Positions 52,747 through 62,297 are shown, counted from the stretch's first letter. The stretch is 64,000 nucleotides of DNA from Oceanobacillus arenosus (GCF_003369575.1 NZ_PIOC01000024.1:42207-106206); one strand, 5' to 3'. The notes: generated by a model not told the origin, from the sequence alone. Translations and numbers: made by a program.

Positions 52747-53808
52747 TTGAAGAAATTATTTGAAGAGGTTCGTATTGGAGACGTTACATTGAAAAACCGC
52801 TTAGGTATGTCACCAATGACAAGAAATAGAGCTTTACCTGATGGTACTCCAAGTGAGTTAGCGGCTGAATATTATAGTCAACGTGCTTCATTTGGTTTAA
52901 TTATAAGTGAAGGTACACAACCTTCAGATGATGGGCAAGGGTACTTCAATACACCTGGGATTTATACGGCATCTCACATAGAAGGTTGGAAGAAAGTAAC
53001 GAGTCGTGTACACAATGAAGGTGGACGCATATTCATTCAGCTCATGCATGTAGGGCGTGTTTCACATCCTGACAATACACCACATCACCGACAAGCGGTC
53101 GCACCTTCTGCTATTGCACCTGGTATAGAAATGCATACAGCTGAGGGGAAGAAAGATATTCCGACGCCTAGGGAATTAGGTCAAAATGAGATAAAAGAAG
53201 TCATTCAAGAATTTCGTACTGCCGCAGCCGCAGCAATTGAAGCAGGAGCCGATGGAGTCGAAATTCACGGGGCGAATGGGTATCTCATTCAACAGTTCCT
53301 TAGTGAAAACTCCAATCTCAGACAAGATGCCTATGGTGGTACCATTGAAAACCGAGCTCGATTTGCAATTGAAGTGACTAAAGCAGTCATTGATGAAATT
53401 GGTCCAGAAAAAACGGGGATTCGATTCTCTCCTCAAGGAACATTGAACGGCATTGAGGAAGGCGATACAAATATTGAGATGTATCGTTATTTAATAGGGG
53501 AATTAAACAAACTTAATTTGGCTTATCTTCATATTATGCACTTTGGTAATGAACCCTTATTACAAGAAATACGTCAATTATGGACACAACCCCTAGTAGT
53601 AAATAGAGCGGGACGTCCACTTGAACAACTTACTGTGGACGTGGACAGCGGTATAGCAGATGTTTCGACAATAGGAATTTGGGCACTAGCTAATCCAGAT
53701 TTCATTGAGCGTATAAAGAAAAATGCCCCCCTAAATGAACCGGATTTAAATAGGCTTTATACCGGTGGTGCACAAGGTTATATAGATTACCCGTTTCTAG
53801 AAGCTTAA
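52747..53808 (+). CDS. Old yellow enzyme family alkene reductase (FMN)
   Basis: An FMN-dependent ene-reductase of about 353 residues of the NemA/OYE class that reduces activated C=C bonds and some nitro-esters. Motifs are GMSPMTRNRA, FIQLMHVGRVSHP, the substrate-binding pair in GVEIHGANGYLIQQFL (His-Asn), and the typical SNLRQDAYGGTIENRARF. TTG 52747 is favoured because GGAG lies 7 bases upstream, while ATG 52741 is only one base away from it. It fits an electrophile-detoxification role with its neighbours. Confidence 0.88.
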   Translation: MKKLFEEVRIGDVTLKNRLGMSPMTRNRALPDGTPSELAAEYYSQRASFGLIISEGTQPSDDGQGYFNTPGIYTASHIEGWKKVTSRVHNEGGRIFIQLMHVGRVSHPDNTPHHRQAVAPSAIAPGIEMHTAEGKKDIPTPRELGQNEIKEVIQEFRTAAAAAIEAGADGVEIHGANGYLIQQFLSENSNLRQDAYGGTIENRARFAIEVTKAVIDEIGPEKTGIRFSPQGTLNGIEEGDTNIEMYRYLIGELNKLNLAYLHIMHFGNEPLLQEIRQLWTQPLVVNRAGRPLEQLTVDVDSGIADVSTIGIWALANPDFIERIKKNAPLNEPDLNRLYTGGAQGYIDYPFLEA

Positions 53809-53910
53809 TTTAATTTTTCAATTACTGCATGGAGACTGCAGGTTTATTTACTTTAATAATCTAGAAGCACTTATTTTGGTATTAAAACTAGTAGGGATTA
53901 TTTAAGTAAA

Positions 53911-53937
53911 GACGCTTCTTTAAATAAGAGAAGCGTC
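53911..53937. terminator. Hairpin after the old yellow enzyme gene
   Basis: GACGCTTCT and AGAAGCGTC make a 9-bp stem with a 9-base A/T loop, but no clear T-run follows. The rest of the 320-base gap contains no other obvious signal. Confidence 0.55.
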
Positions 53938-54129
53938 TCCTTACACTATTAAAATAATTAAAAGTTTATTCAACAATAGAGGGCTAGAGTTTAGCAAGCA
54001 AACACAAAGAGTCGATTCATTAGTGTGCCGGAATTCTACTTTACAGATAGAAACTCGCTTAACGGACAAAATTTCTGACTTGTTGGCAGTACCCTAAAAG
54101 TAAAATTTATTATTTAGGAGTTGTGGATA

Positions 54130-54576
54130 ATGAGTCACTTAGAAAGAATAAAGAAAATGATGACGGGTGAAATACCTGGTGCTCCTGTTGCGCAGGTACT
54201 TGGCTTTAAGGTGGTAGAAGCTGAAGAAGGCAGAGTCGTTATTGAAATAGAAGCTTCTGAAAGATTGCATAATCCGATGGGCACATTGCATGGCGGGATA
54301 CTGGGTGATATAGCTGATGCTGCAATGGGATTATCTTTTATTAGTACACTTGCTGAGGACGAATTGTTTACGACGGTGGAACTTAAGTTGAATTTCCTTA
54401 AACCTATTTTTGAATCGAAACTGCGAGCTGAGGGGCAAATAATAAAAAAGGGCGGCACAATTGGATTGCTGGAATGCCATATCTATGATGAAAAAAAGAG
54501 TCTTGTTGCGCATTCAACGAGTACGTGTATTGTTTTAAAAGGGAATTCCAATCATAAAAGAGAAAGGAAAGTATGA
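54130..54576 (+). CDS. PaaI-type hotdog-fold thioesterase
   Basis: A 148-residue hotdog-fold acyl-CoA thioesterase. The conserved NPMGTLHGGILGDIADAAMG (around residues 46-65) holds the HGG motif, and TTVELKLNFLKPI follows as in the PaaI/YdiI group. ATG 54130 with AGGAG about 10 bases upstream is preferred over an in-frame TTG at 54121. It ends four bases before the next, broken gene, so the two were probably one operon. Confidence 0.82.
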   Translation: MSHLERIKKMMTGEIPGAPVAQVLGFKVVEAEEGRVVIEIEASERLHNPMGTLHGGILGDIADAAMGLSFISTLAEDELFTTVELKLNFLKPIFESKLRAEGQIIKKGGTIGLLECHIYDEKKSLVAHSTSTCIVLKGNSNHKRERKV

Positions 54577-54580
54577 TAAA

Positions 54581-55566
54581 ATGAATAATTTCAAAGCGAT
54601 GGTACTAGACAAAGTAAATGATCAAACCAAGTTAGAAATCAAACAATTACGTATGGAGGACCTTCCAGAAGGCGACGTAACCATTCAAGTAGCCTATTCT
54701 AGCGTAAACTTTAAGATGGTGCAGTAGCCATCCTAAATAAGTTTGTATCCTCCTATCCTGTTGTGCCAGGAATAGATTTAGCCGGAACGGTTATTGATTC
54801 AAAAGACGAACGATTTACAAAAGGTGATGAAGTTATTGTTACGAGCTACGAATTAGGAACAGGTCATTTTGGCGGCTATAGTGAACTCGCACGTGTTCCT
54901 GCAGAGTGGGTTGTTCCTCTTCCGAAAGGGTTATCTTTAAAGGAATCCATGGTTCTAGGAACAGCAGGATTAACTGCTGCAATAGCCGTTCAAAGACTAG
55001 AAGATAATGGATTAGAACCTAGCCAAGGACCTGTTCTAGTAGCTGGTGCAACAGGAGGAGTAGGCAGCGTTGCGGTAAATATTTTAGCTGAAAAAGGTTA
55101 TGAAGTTGTGGCGAGTACAGGAAAAATAGACCAAGAAGAGTATTTGAAAAGATTAGGCGCTAAACAAATCATTCATCGAGATGAGATTGTAGATAATGAC
55201 AATCAGCCAGTGCGTGAAGAAAAATGGGCAGCAGCGATTGATCCTGTAGGGGGGGAAACTCTCCAATACATTCTAAGTACATTGAAGTATGGTGGATCTG
55301 TAGCTACATGTGGTTTCACTGGTGGCAGTGAAGTTTCCACAACCGTTTTTCCTCATATTTCACGAGGTATAAATTGGCTTGGCGTTGACTCGGTTCAATA
55401 TCCAAGAAATGAGCGTTTAAAAGTTTGGAATCGTCTTGGGAATGATTTGAAACCAACAACCTTAAATGAAGAGATGGTGAATGAAATCTCATTAGAAGAA
55501 CTACCCGGAGTATTAGCTGCTATATTAGAAGGGAAAGTACGCGGAAGAACGCTTGTTAAACTATAA
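54581..55566 (+). pseudogene. YhdH/AcuI-type oxidoreductase with a one-base deletion
   Basis: An MDR-family NADPH reductase related to YhdH/acrylyl-CoA reductase, broken near residue 46. Frame 1 reads to VAYSSVNFK and then runs into a stop; the second frame continues NKFVSSYPVVPGIDLAGTV. Restoring one G at about 54714 gives SVNFKDGAVAILNKF, as the family has it. The remainder is intact, with VLVAGATGGVGSVAVNIL and CGFTGGSE. The Met at 54763 could start a truncated protein, but the catalytic N-terminal domain would be lost. Confidence 0.82.
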
Positions 55567-55674
55567 ACAGATTTTGAATGGAATCAGCTCACTGCCTGTG
55601 TGAGGCGGGTTGATTAGTCGTTGTCGTCCGAATACGATAACGACTAATTACTTTAAAAATAAGGATGGGATCAA

Positions 55675-57036
55675 ATGACTTCAACTACTTCTCCCCAATT
55701 AGAAAGCATGGTACCCACTCAAGTGAATAAGATTATTTTAATTTTGAGTTTTACCATCTTGCTCGTAGTAATGAACGCGACGATGTTTAATGTTGCATTG
55801 CCCTCTATAATTATAGACTTTTCCTTAAATTCATCAACAGCGTCGTGGCTCGTTTCCGGTTATTCAATCATGTTTGCCATTGCATCATTGGCTTTTAGCA
55901 GATTGTCGGACTTTATCCCCGTCTCTAGACTTTTGTTTTTTGGAATCAGTATTTTAGGAATCGCATCCATCATCGGCTTCTTTTCCAATCATTTTCTCCT
56001 CCTATTAGGAGCTCGAATTGTTCAGGCTGTTGGTGGTGGAGGGATTATGGGATTGGGAATAATCATCGCCGGGCGTTTACGTCTTTCGAGGCGTGCAAGA
56101 GCGATGGCAATTATTAATTCTACGGCTTCTTTGGCATTTGGTTTAGGCCCTCTAATAGGGGGAATCATTACACAATACTTAGGATGGAATTATCTTTTCG
56201 CTATCAGTAGCATTTCGGTCCTTTCCATTCCATTCTTCCATTTGTTGTTGCCGAAAGAGGTTCTTCAAAAAGGTCACTTCGATCTATTTGGTGCAATTCT
56301 AACGGGACTTAGTGTTACAGGTCTACTCCTTTTTCTGACCACATTTTCCTATATTATCTTAGCTGCAACCGTCGTTCTTTTTGTGGTGTGGTGGAGATAT
56401 CTTCATAAAAGAAAAGAGCCGTTCATTCCGCCAATCCTCTTTAGAAATAGGCAGTATACAAAACTACTGTTAATAGTTTGTATCACTTTTTTTATAAATT
56501 TTGCAACTCTGTTTTTAATGCCAATTATGCTTACAACTACATTCCAACAAGGGCCGATAGAGGTAGGGATGATCATTTTTCCAGGAGCTATTATTGCAGT
56601 GATTGCTGGACAATATATAGGAAGAGTAATTGATCGTTTTGGCAATATGCCATTAATTATTTCGGGGCAATTGTTTTTATTAAGCGCGACCATCTTATTC
56701 GCATTGTTATCTACCATCAGTCCTTATTTTATACTTGTGGCATATATGTTTGTAAGTGTTGGTTTTACATCACTTTCAACGAGTATTTCTAATGAGATAA
56801 CGAGGATTCTGCCAATGAGACAAGTCGGTTCAGGCATAGGAGTCGCCCAATTAATCCAATTTTTCGGTGGAGGGCTTGGAGTCACTATTTCTGGATTACT
56901 ACTAACCCTTCAAAATAGTTTATCTCCAGAAACTATTTATAGAAATATTTTTAATTGCTTTTTCTCTGTTATAATGATAGCTATTTTAATATACGGTTTA
57001 TATTATCGAAGTTCTAGGCTTAAACAACCAAGTTAA
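55675..57036 (+). CDS. MFS drug efflux transporter, Tet(L)/DHA2-like
   Basis: A membrane transporter of 453 residues with about 14 hydrophobic segments. Motif A-like GYSIMFAIASLAFSRLSDFI and motif C-like STASLAFGLGPLIGGIITQ match the DHA2 drug:proton antiporters, with overall similarity to Tet(L)-type exporters. It is at the end of the redox gene group, so it may export a toxic compound sensed by the TetR protein, but it has no visible operator of its own. Substrate unknown. Confidence 0.82.
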   Translation: MTSTTSPQLESMVPTQVNKIILILSFTILLVVMNATMFNVALPSIIIDFSLNSSTASWLVSGYSIMFAIASLAFSRLSDFIPVSRLLFFGISILGIASIIGFFSNHFLLLLGARIVQAVGGGGIMGLGIIIAGRLRLSRRARAMAIINSTASLAFGLGPLIGGIITQYLGWNYLFAISSISVLSIPFFHLLLPKEVLQKGHFDLFGAILTGLSVTGLLLFLTTFSYIILAATVVLFVVWWRYLHKRKEPFIPPILFRNRQYTKLLLIVCITFFINFATLFLMPIMLTTTFQQGPIEVGMIIFPGAIIAVIAGQYIGRVIDRFGNMPLIISGQLFLLSATILFALLSTISPYFILVAYMFVSVGFTSLSTSISNEITRILPMRQVGSGIGVAQLIQFFGGGLGVTISGLLLTLQNSLSPETIYRNIFNCFFSVIMIAILIYGLYYRSSRLKQPS

Positions 57037-57360
57037 CTTTATTATCACTTGAATCAAAATAATACAGTCATAATATGTTTCAATCATTCTATTCGGTTGT
57101 TTCCTAATTGAAAGCTTCTCAATCGTTATTGTTTTACTGTTTCAGTTAATAAATCTTAAATAGATACTCTGCTCAGTTGGTCTTTTAATGCGCTTTATTA
57201 TTCATGTTTCTTACAACATTTTTAGTAAACCTAGATTTAATAAAAAAGCCCAGTGAAACAATTAAATGTAAGATGTTAATTAAGACATGTCTGAGTGTTA
57301 AAATTTGAACAGTTAATACTTTCTTTGCATATTAAAATAGATTGTGAAAGATTGTACTTA

Positions 57361-57446
57361 AACTATCGGGTGCAAGAGTTGAAGATAAGATCAAACAGCA
57401 GCTATTTATTCTTATTGTACTAATGAAGCAGAATAGTTGAAGAAGA
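57361..57446 (+). repeat. Dispersed composite repeat (copy B)
   Basis: Two related units, CGGGTGCAAGAGTTGAAGAT and ACTAATGAAGCAGAATAGTT, with a shared spacer phrase AACAGCAGCTATT. The same composite occurs at 62191-62262. In the 447-base gap after the MFS gene nothing else is apparent. Confidence 0.75.
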
Positions 57447-57482
57447 AAAGTGACTAAACTGGTAATTAAATGAGGTTAAAAT

Positions 57483-57641
57483 ATGTGGGTTGAGCAAATC
57501 ACTAAAGCTAAATGGTACGATTTGATAAGACACTATTTAAATAAAAAGGAGATAAGAATTAACTTCAGGCATAATCGGTACAGACGTGGAAGGCGAAGAA
57601 TCGCAGTTGAACAAGAACTTCAAGAAAAATCAGCTGAGTAA
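57483..57641 (+). CDS. Small basic hypothetical protein (52 aa)
   Basis: A short reading frame with ATG after TGAGGT, encoding 52 residues starting MWVEQITKAKWYDLIRHYLN. It is very basic in the middle (FRHNRYRRGRRRIA), suggesting nucleic acid or ribosome contact. It has no recognised relatives in my memory. It lies alone between the MFS and PadR genes, just after a dispersed repeat. Weak start signals keep confidence modest. Confidence 0.45.
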   Translation: MWVEQITKAKWYDLIRHYLNKKEIRINFRHNRYRRGRRRIAVEQELQEKSAE

Positions 57642-57779
57642 TTTAATTTAATCAAAAATCTAAACATAATGATGAAAAATTGTATTCGAATTAAAAGTGC
57701 ATATAACTAACGAGTACATTTCTTTATTAAAGAAATGTACTTTTCGTGTCTGATTTTTTAAATTTTTATCACCAATATA

Positions 57780-57825
57780 TTGACAGTCGATATATTATAG
57801 TTTAAATTATGGTTATCGATATATC
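57780..57825 (+). promoter_or_regulatory. padR promoter with CGATATATCG palindrome
   Basis: TTGACA (57780-57785) and TAAATT are 17 bases apart. CGATATATCG (57816-57825), a 10-bp palindrome, overlies the likely start of transcription, and a related TCGATATAT sits in the spacer. These could be autoregulatory PadR sites; binding is inferred. Confidence 0.55.
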
Positions 57826-57856
57826 GTTATTCATTATATCAAGGGAGTTGTCTCCT

Positions 57857-58186
57857 ATAAATCCATTATCAGAATCTACATATTTAATTTTATTAGCTCT
57901 TTATCAAGAACCACTACACGGTTATGGCATTATAAAAGAAATAGAAAATACGAGTGAAGGTAACTATATTATTGCACCAGGGACTCTTTACGGAGTATTA
58001 AAAAATCTAGAGAAGCAAGGGTTGATAAAAACAATAGCAGTTGAAAAGGAACATCGTAAGAAGAAAACCTATTGTATTACGGAACAAGGAAAAGATGTAC
58101 TCCATTGGGAATATGAAAGATATATTCGAATGATTAATCTTTCAAAAAAAATCATTCAGCGGGGGATTGAAAATGGTGAAAAATAA
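57857..58186 (+). CDS. PadR family transcriptional regulator
   Basis: A winged-helix regulator of about 109 residues: PLSESTYLILLALYQEPLHG followed by YGIIKEIENTSEG, then GTLYGVLKNLEKQGLI and a KKKTYCITEQGKD wing. The family starts with Met before Asn-Pro-Leu, but that codon here is ATA (57857), 9 bases after AAGGGAG. Upstream in-frame ATG 57809 lies before the probable transcription start, and TTG 57848 touches the ribosome site. So the gene may use ATA or have lost its start. It overlaps the DUF2812 gene. Confidence 0.78.
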   Translation: MNPLSESTYLILLALYQEPLHGYGIIKEIENTSEGNYIIAPGTLYGVLKNLEKQGLIKTIAVEKEHRKKKTYCITEQGKDVLHWEYERYIRMINLSKKIIQRGIENGEK

Positions 58187-58745
58187 TAAGGTAAAAAAGG
58201 TGACAAAACATTTTTCTGATTTCTCTAAGGAAGAACAATGGTTGCAAAGTATGTTAAACGAAGGTTGGATACTTAAGAGTTATGATTCAGAGGATATGGA
58301 TGACTGTCAATATGTTTTCGAACCTGTAAAAAGTGAGAAACAAAAAAATATAATTTACAAAATTGATTTTCGTGAGTTAAATCAAAAGGGAGAGTTTGAG
58401 GAGTACAAAAGTATTTTTGAGGGTGCTGGCTGGATTTTACTTTCAAAAAACAGTTGGTATTCTAAGCATATTTTCTATACAACCTCTACGAATCCTCAAA
58501 GAGATATTTTTTCTGATCAGGAATCATATAGAGAACGAGAGAGACGAAGAATGTCTTCTTCCCTTATATATATAATCATAGGTATTTTAATGTTCGTTGT
58601 TTTAATAGCTTTATATATTATTTACGACAGATCTGCTTTTCTTGGAGTAGGGATAATGACATTGTTTTTCAATATAAAATGTATGGTAGATTACTACCGA
58701 CATAAAAAAGTCTATAAGTCTTTACTGACAAGAGAAGTTGAATAA
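58173..58745 (+). CDS. DUF2812 membrane protein
   Basis: A 190-residue protein of the DUF2812 family, usually encoded with a PadR regulator. The soluble N-terminal part contains FSDFSKEEQWLQSMLNEGW and the repeated-like FEGAGWILLSKNSW; two transmembrane segments follow (SLIYIIIGILMFVVLIALYI and a second after a short loop). ATG 58173 follows GGGGGA by 7 bases and overlaps the padR end, so they form one transcription unit. Its role is unknown. Confidence 0.8.
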   Translation: MVKNNKVKKVTKHFSDFSKEEQWLQSMLNEGWILKSYDSEDMDDCQYVFEPVKSEKQKNIIYKIDFRELNQKGEFEEYKSIFEGAGWILLSKNSWYSKHIFYTTSTNPQRDIFSDQESYRERERRRMSSSLIYIIIGILMFVVLIALYIIYDRSAFLGVGIMTLFFNIKCMVDYYRHKKVYKSLLTREVE

Positions 58746-58780
58746 TATTTTTTTAAGAAAATTAATTCGCTTATTGAGGT

Positions 58781-58910
58781 AACTGGTGCAAGAGTTAAAC
58801 AGGACGGCCCTCGAAACGGTCGTCTTTTTCTTCCAGAAACATTGTTTGAATATTATGCTATTATTAGAAGAGAAGTTGTTTCACTAACGGGGCAGGATAG
58901 TTGAAGAAGG
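58781..58910 (+). repeat. Dispersed composite repeat (copy C), split by a terminator
   Basis: AACTGGTGCAAGAGTT begins the element and ACTAACGGGGCAGGATAGTT ends it. Between them is the DUF2812 terminator and unrelated AT-rich DNA. Confidence 0.7.
58803..58829 (+). terminator. Terminator of the padR-DUF2812 unit
   Basis: GACGGCC faces GGTCGTC (one G-T pair) and is followed by five T. Confidence 0.75.
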
Positions 58911-58977
58911 AGATGAAATTCTTCTCTCTTGTATTTATAATTTGTCCTATATTACTTATTAATTATCTTGGAAAGAC

Positions 58978-59002
58978 AGCACCCGTTTAAAAGGTGCTGC
59001 CT
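58978..59002. terminator. Hairpin at the end of the next minus-strand gene
   Basis: CAGCACC and GGTGCTG form a 7-bp stem with an A/T loop, just after the 3' end of the 180-residue minus-strand gene. Confidence 0.55.
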
Positions 59003-59015
59003 GTTATTTTTAAAA

Positions 59016-59558
59016 CTAATCTTCTATCTCCAAAAAATCTTGATGGTTTTGTCCAATGCACTCGTTTATTTTGTTAATAGTCAGTGAGGAAGTTTTATCA
59101 AGTATTTCATAAAGTAATTTGAAAGATGCTTGGAGTTCTTTATTCCGTTCAAGGTCTTCACGTTTAACCGTAAAGTTCTCTAAAGTATCTGGATGATTAT
59201 GCCGTTTTAGTTCTACTTCAATCCTTTCAAGGAGCGACAGCATAGATTTATCATCGAAATACTTAATACCTGTTTTAATTGCTAACCAACTTCGAGGTTG
59301 AGCCATAAAATATGCACTCCACCAATAGAATTCGATAAGTGATTTACTTACGTGGTTGTAATACGCATAAAACATAAATAACGCTCGTTGCCCTTCAGTT
59401 AGTTCCTCATAAAATTGCTCTTTAATTTGGGAAACATTAAATGAAGTTTGTTCAGCTACTCTGTTTTTATAAATCTTAATAAGCGGTTCAAAACACTCTT
59501 GACTTAAATTACTAAGTGCTAATAAATCAAAATCCTTCTTACTCATCTTTACAAGCAA
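59016..59558 (-). CDS. Hypothetical protein
   Basis: A soluble, mostly helical protein of 180 residues that I do not recognise. It has an aromatic patch (LIEFYWWSAYFMAQPRSWLA around residues 75-94) and a charged C-terminal half. A TTG start at 59558 with AGGAGTG upstream is used; ATG 59546 is an alternative. It lies directly beside the left end of the IS21-like element, 32 bases away, so its promoter region may have been separated by that insertion. Confidence 0.6.
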   Translation of the reverse strand: MLVKMSKKDFDLLALSNLSQECFEPLIKIYKNRVAEQTSFNVSQIKEQFYEELTEGQRALFMFYAYYNHVSKSLIEFYWWSAYFMAQPRSWLAIKTGIKYFDDKSMLSLLERIEVELKRHNHPDTLENFTVKREDLERNKELQASFKLLYEILDKTSSLTINKINECIGQNHQDFLEIED

Positions 59559-59626
59559 ATTTTATCACTCCTCACTTTAAATTATACAACTGTGACCGTC
59601 AAGTAAAAAGACACAATTACTGCTGA

Positions 59627-60391
59627 TTAATTTGAAACACTTTCTTGCCCAAATATCGTTGATCTATGTTTCATTCGATAACTATCTTCATTCAAATGAA
59701 TTATTTCTACTCGATGTAAAATTCTGTCCAATATAGCGGTTGTGATTGCTTGATCTCCTAATAGTTCACCCCATTCTTTTGGGGCCTTATTTGACGTTAA
59801 TACAATGGAAGACTGATTATATAAGTCATTAATCAAATGAAAAAACATATTTGCTTCTTGTTGATCCATTGCCATGAACATCAAATCATCAATAATCACT
59901 AAATCAGCGGTCCTTATTCTTTTCATTCTAGTTTGGGATTTACGAGTAATTTCTTCCGTCTTTAAAACATGAATAAGGTCTCCCATCGTAGTAAAGATAA
60001 CCTTGTAACCTTGATTTAACGCTTCAATGCCCAATCCAATTGAAATGTGAGTTTTCCCAGAACCTGGCGGTCCCAATAAGATAATATTGTGTAACTGTTC
60101 AATCCACGTTAAATCTTTTAATCGATTCAAATGTTTATTGCTTAATGATTTCTGTTCTTTTAAATTGAATTCGTCTAATGTTTTTTGAAAAGGGAATGTA
60201 GCCCTTTTAAATCGATTCTCTAATTGCTTTTCTTCCCTACGGGTCTGTTCATATTTTGCTACATCGAAGAGGAACTGAGTAAAGGATAAATCCGTTTGCT
60301 CGGCTTCTCTTATTAATGTAGGAAGATGATTGGCGGTTTCTGTGAGACGCAGAGTCTTCATTAATTCCTGCAACTGTTTTAGTTGGCTCAT
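59627..60391 (-). CDS. istB: IS21 helper ATPase IstB
   Basis: The AAA+ helper ATPase of IS21-type transposition, 254 residues. Walker A LLGPPGSGKTHISIGLG (near residue 105), Walker B ADLVIIDDLMFMA and SSIVLTSNKAPKEWGE are clear. Its start overlaps the istA stop by 4 bases, typical of the family, giving coupled translation. It marks target DNA and stimulates the transposase. Confidence 0.94.
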   Translation of the reverse strand: MSQLKQLQELMKTLRLTETANHLPTLIREAEQTDLSFTQFLFDVAKYEQTRREEKQLENRFKRATFPFQKTLDEFNLKEQKSLSNKHLNRLKDLTWIEQLHNIILLGPPGSGKTHISIGLGIEALNQGYKVIFTTMGDLIHVLKTEEITRKSQTRMKRIRTADLVIIDDLMFMAMDQQEANMFFHLINDLYNQSSIVLTSNKAPKEWGELLGDQAITTAILDRILHRVEIIHLNEDSYRMKHRSTIFGQESVSN

Positions 60392-61959
60392 TTATAATCA
60401 CCTTCCAATATTGCAGTATAAGCATCTACTTCTCTTTTCTGAGTTTCTGTCTCCATTACCCATTCAGAAACATGGCCTAATGGTGTTACAATCTCAGTGT
60501 TATTCGTAATCACTGTATCATCAGTCGGTCGGTATCGTTTTAAGTATGAAACGACATCGCTAAAATCTGTTGCACTATATAGATTTCTCTTTACACATTC
60601 ATTTAATGCTGCTGATAAAATTTCTTTATTGTTTGCCTTTGCCTCTTTTAGAATAATTTGTAGCTGATCTCTAGTATATCTAGGATACTTCTCTCTAATA
60701 GTTTGTAAAAACTCATAAGCTAGCTCATTTTCTTTAAAATATTGTGCAACAGTATCAATAAATGCATCTATCCCTTTTGATCTATCTCGGCTATGTTTTC
60801 TGTCCTTGATTAATAATCCCTTTCCGTCAGGAACCTTATGTATTGCGATAATCTCTCCTGTCTCAGAGCTATAAATGATTAACTGCTTGTCTTCGGTTTC
60901 CTTAATACATACTGTTTCATGTTTACCAAACGTCCCCAATGGAAGGGAATAACGACTAGATAAATAACGAATAGTATTGTCCTTATGGACACATCTTGAT
61001 ATACTATTTTCATAGTTATATTTTATATCTAGATTTTTGGTGACTGGTCTCAAGTGTTGTCTTTCCAGGGAAAACACTTCGACCGGTCTCTTTTTTGTTG
61101 TATTATGAACTTTATAGTTTCCAGTTCTATTGAGCCATTCCCAACCTTGTTCATTCCAAGAGTCAATGTTGTGAAAAACCCGATGTTTAGCGAAGTTATG
61201 TTTAATAAAACCAACTACATTTTCAACTTTTCCTTTGCTCTCTGGATCAACCTTACGGCATACCCGAAGGGATAAATCCCTAGATTCTTTGTACTGTTGG
61301 AACTCCCGGGTTAAAATTAAATCTCCACCATTTTCACTGACGACGATTAAACTGTCTTGGTCATATACCAATTCATTTGGGATTCCCCCATACCACCTAA
61401 ATGCATTTTCATGTGCTTGTATTACATCTTGGGTAGTAAAAGGTCTATCCAGCCATTCTTGATATTTATATCTAGAATTCGATAATACAAATGCGATGAA
61501 ATTCAGTTTTACCTCATTGTTATCTACTGTTTTCTGTTTGGTATGACCGAAGTCAACTTGTATTTGTTCACCCATAGGTGAATCTGGAATAGCTTCATAG
61601 ATTCGTGGTGACGTTTCTTTCTCTATTCTATAATCCTCTCGCAATTCTCTAACATAAGATCGAACAGTACTTTCTCCTACCTTTAAATCCTCGTATTTCT
61701 CTTTTAACCAATCTTCTACTTGTGCAGCAGACATATCTGGATGTTCTCTCAACCATGATAATATAAGCTCTTTATGGGGATCTAATTTCTTACTTCTTGT
61801 TTGAATTGATTCTACCCATTCGGCCATATCTGAGGGTGACCTTCTTAGATTTCGATAAACCGTTGATCTTGATATTCCTAGTTTTTCCGCCACTTTTGCC
61901 TTACTAAATCCCTTTTTAATTAACTGATGTATTTCCATATACATTTCCCACTTATCCAC
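60388..61959 (-). CDS. istA: IS21 transposase IstA
   Basis: A DDE transposase of 523 residues. The N-terminal helix-turn-helix KAKVAEKLGISRSTVYRNL-like segment (KKGFSKAKVAEKLGIS) is followed by the catalytic core with IQVDFGHTKQK (first Asp), NELVYDQDSLIVV (second Asp) and DPESKGKVENVVGFIKHNF (Glu), then a beta-barrel-like C-terminal part. Full length for IS21 members. It is the first gene of the element. Confidence 0.94.
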   Translation of the reverse strand: MDKWEMYMEIHQLIKKGFSKAKVAEKLGISRSTVYRNLRRSPSDMAEWVESIQTRSKKLDPHKELILSWLREHPDMSAAQVEDWLKEKYEDLKVGESTVRSYVRELREDYRIEKETSPRIYEAIPDSPMGEQIQVDFGHTKQKTVDNNEVKLNFIAFVLSNSRYKYQEWLDRPFTTQDVIQAHENAFRWYGGIPNELVYDQDSLIVVSENGGDLILTREFQQYKESRDLSLRVCRKVDPESKGKVENVVGFIKHNFAKHRVFHNIDSWNEQGWEWLNRTGNYKVHNTTKKRPVEVFSLERQHLRPVTKNLDIKYNYENSISRCVHKDNTIRYLSSRYSLPLGTFGKHETVCIKETEDKQLIIYSSETGEIIAIHKVPDGKGLLIKDRKHSRDRSKGIDAFIDTVAQYFKENELAYEFLQTIREKYPRYTRDQLQIILKEAKANNKEILSAALNECVKRNLYSATDFSDVVSYLKRYRPTDDTVITNNTEIVTPLGHVSEWVMETETQKREVDAYTAILEGDYK

Positions 61960-62190
61960 CTTTAGCGACCTCCACTGATGATGTTTAATAATATAAACAT
62001 TTTACAATGGAAAGTACTTTTTAGTATTAGTATTTTTTGGATAAATAAGTGTTTCTTTTTATCTAGCAAAAACTGTCTACTTTAGTTTAGCGGTCACAAC
62101 AATATTTGTAATCGGAGAATCTATTGTAATTTTATGATTTTTTGTATAAGTTCGTAGGTAATATTACAAAAGATAGGTGCTTAATTATCA

Positions 62191-62262
62191 AACTGGTGCA
62201 TTAGTTGAAGATGAAATCGAACGGCAGCTATTGTACTAAAGGGGCAGAAGAGTTGAAGAAGG
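62191..62262 (+). repeat. Dispersed composite repeat (copy D)
   Basis: AACTGGTGCATTAGTTGAAG then ATGAAATCGAACGGCAGCTA and finally ACTAAAGGGGCAGAAGAGTT. It is the most compact complete copy, 72 bp, and sits between the IS element and the next gene. Confidence 0.75.
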
Positions 62263-62297
62263 ACGTTTAGAATACATGGAACTATAGAGGGAGGAAA

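Larger units (their letters stand above)
59591..62098 (-). mobile_element. IS21-family insertion sequence, complete
   Basis: TGTGACCG at the left end (59591-59598) is matched by CGGTCACA at the right end (62091-62098), with imperfect matching inward for about 25 bases. Inside are the two overlapping genes istA and istB in the order of IS21. Both are intact, so it may be active. The flanks share ACAA (left ...ACAAC, right ACAAT...), a possible short target duplication. Confidence 0.88.
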
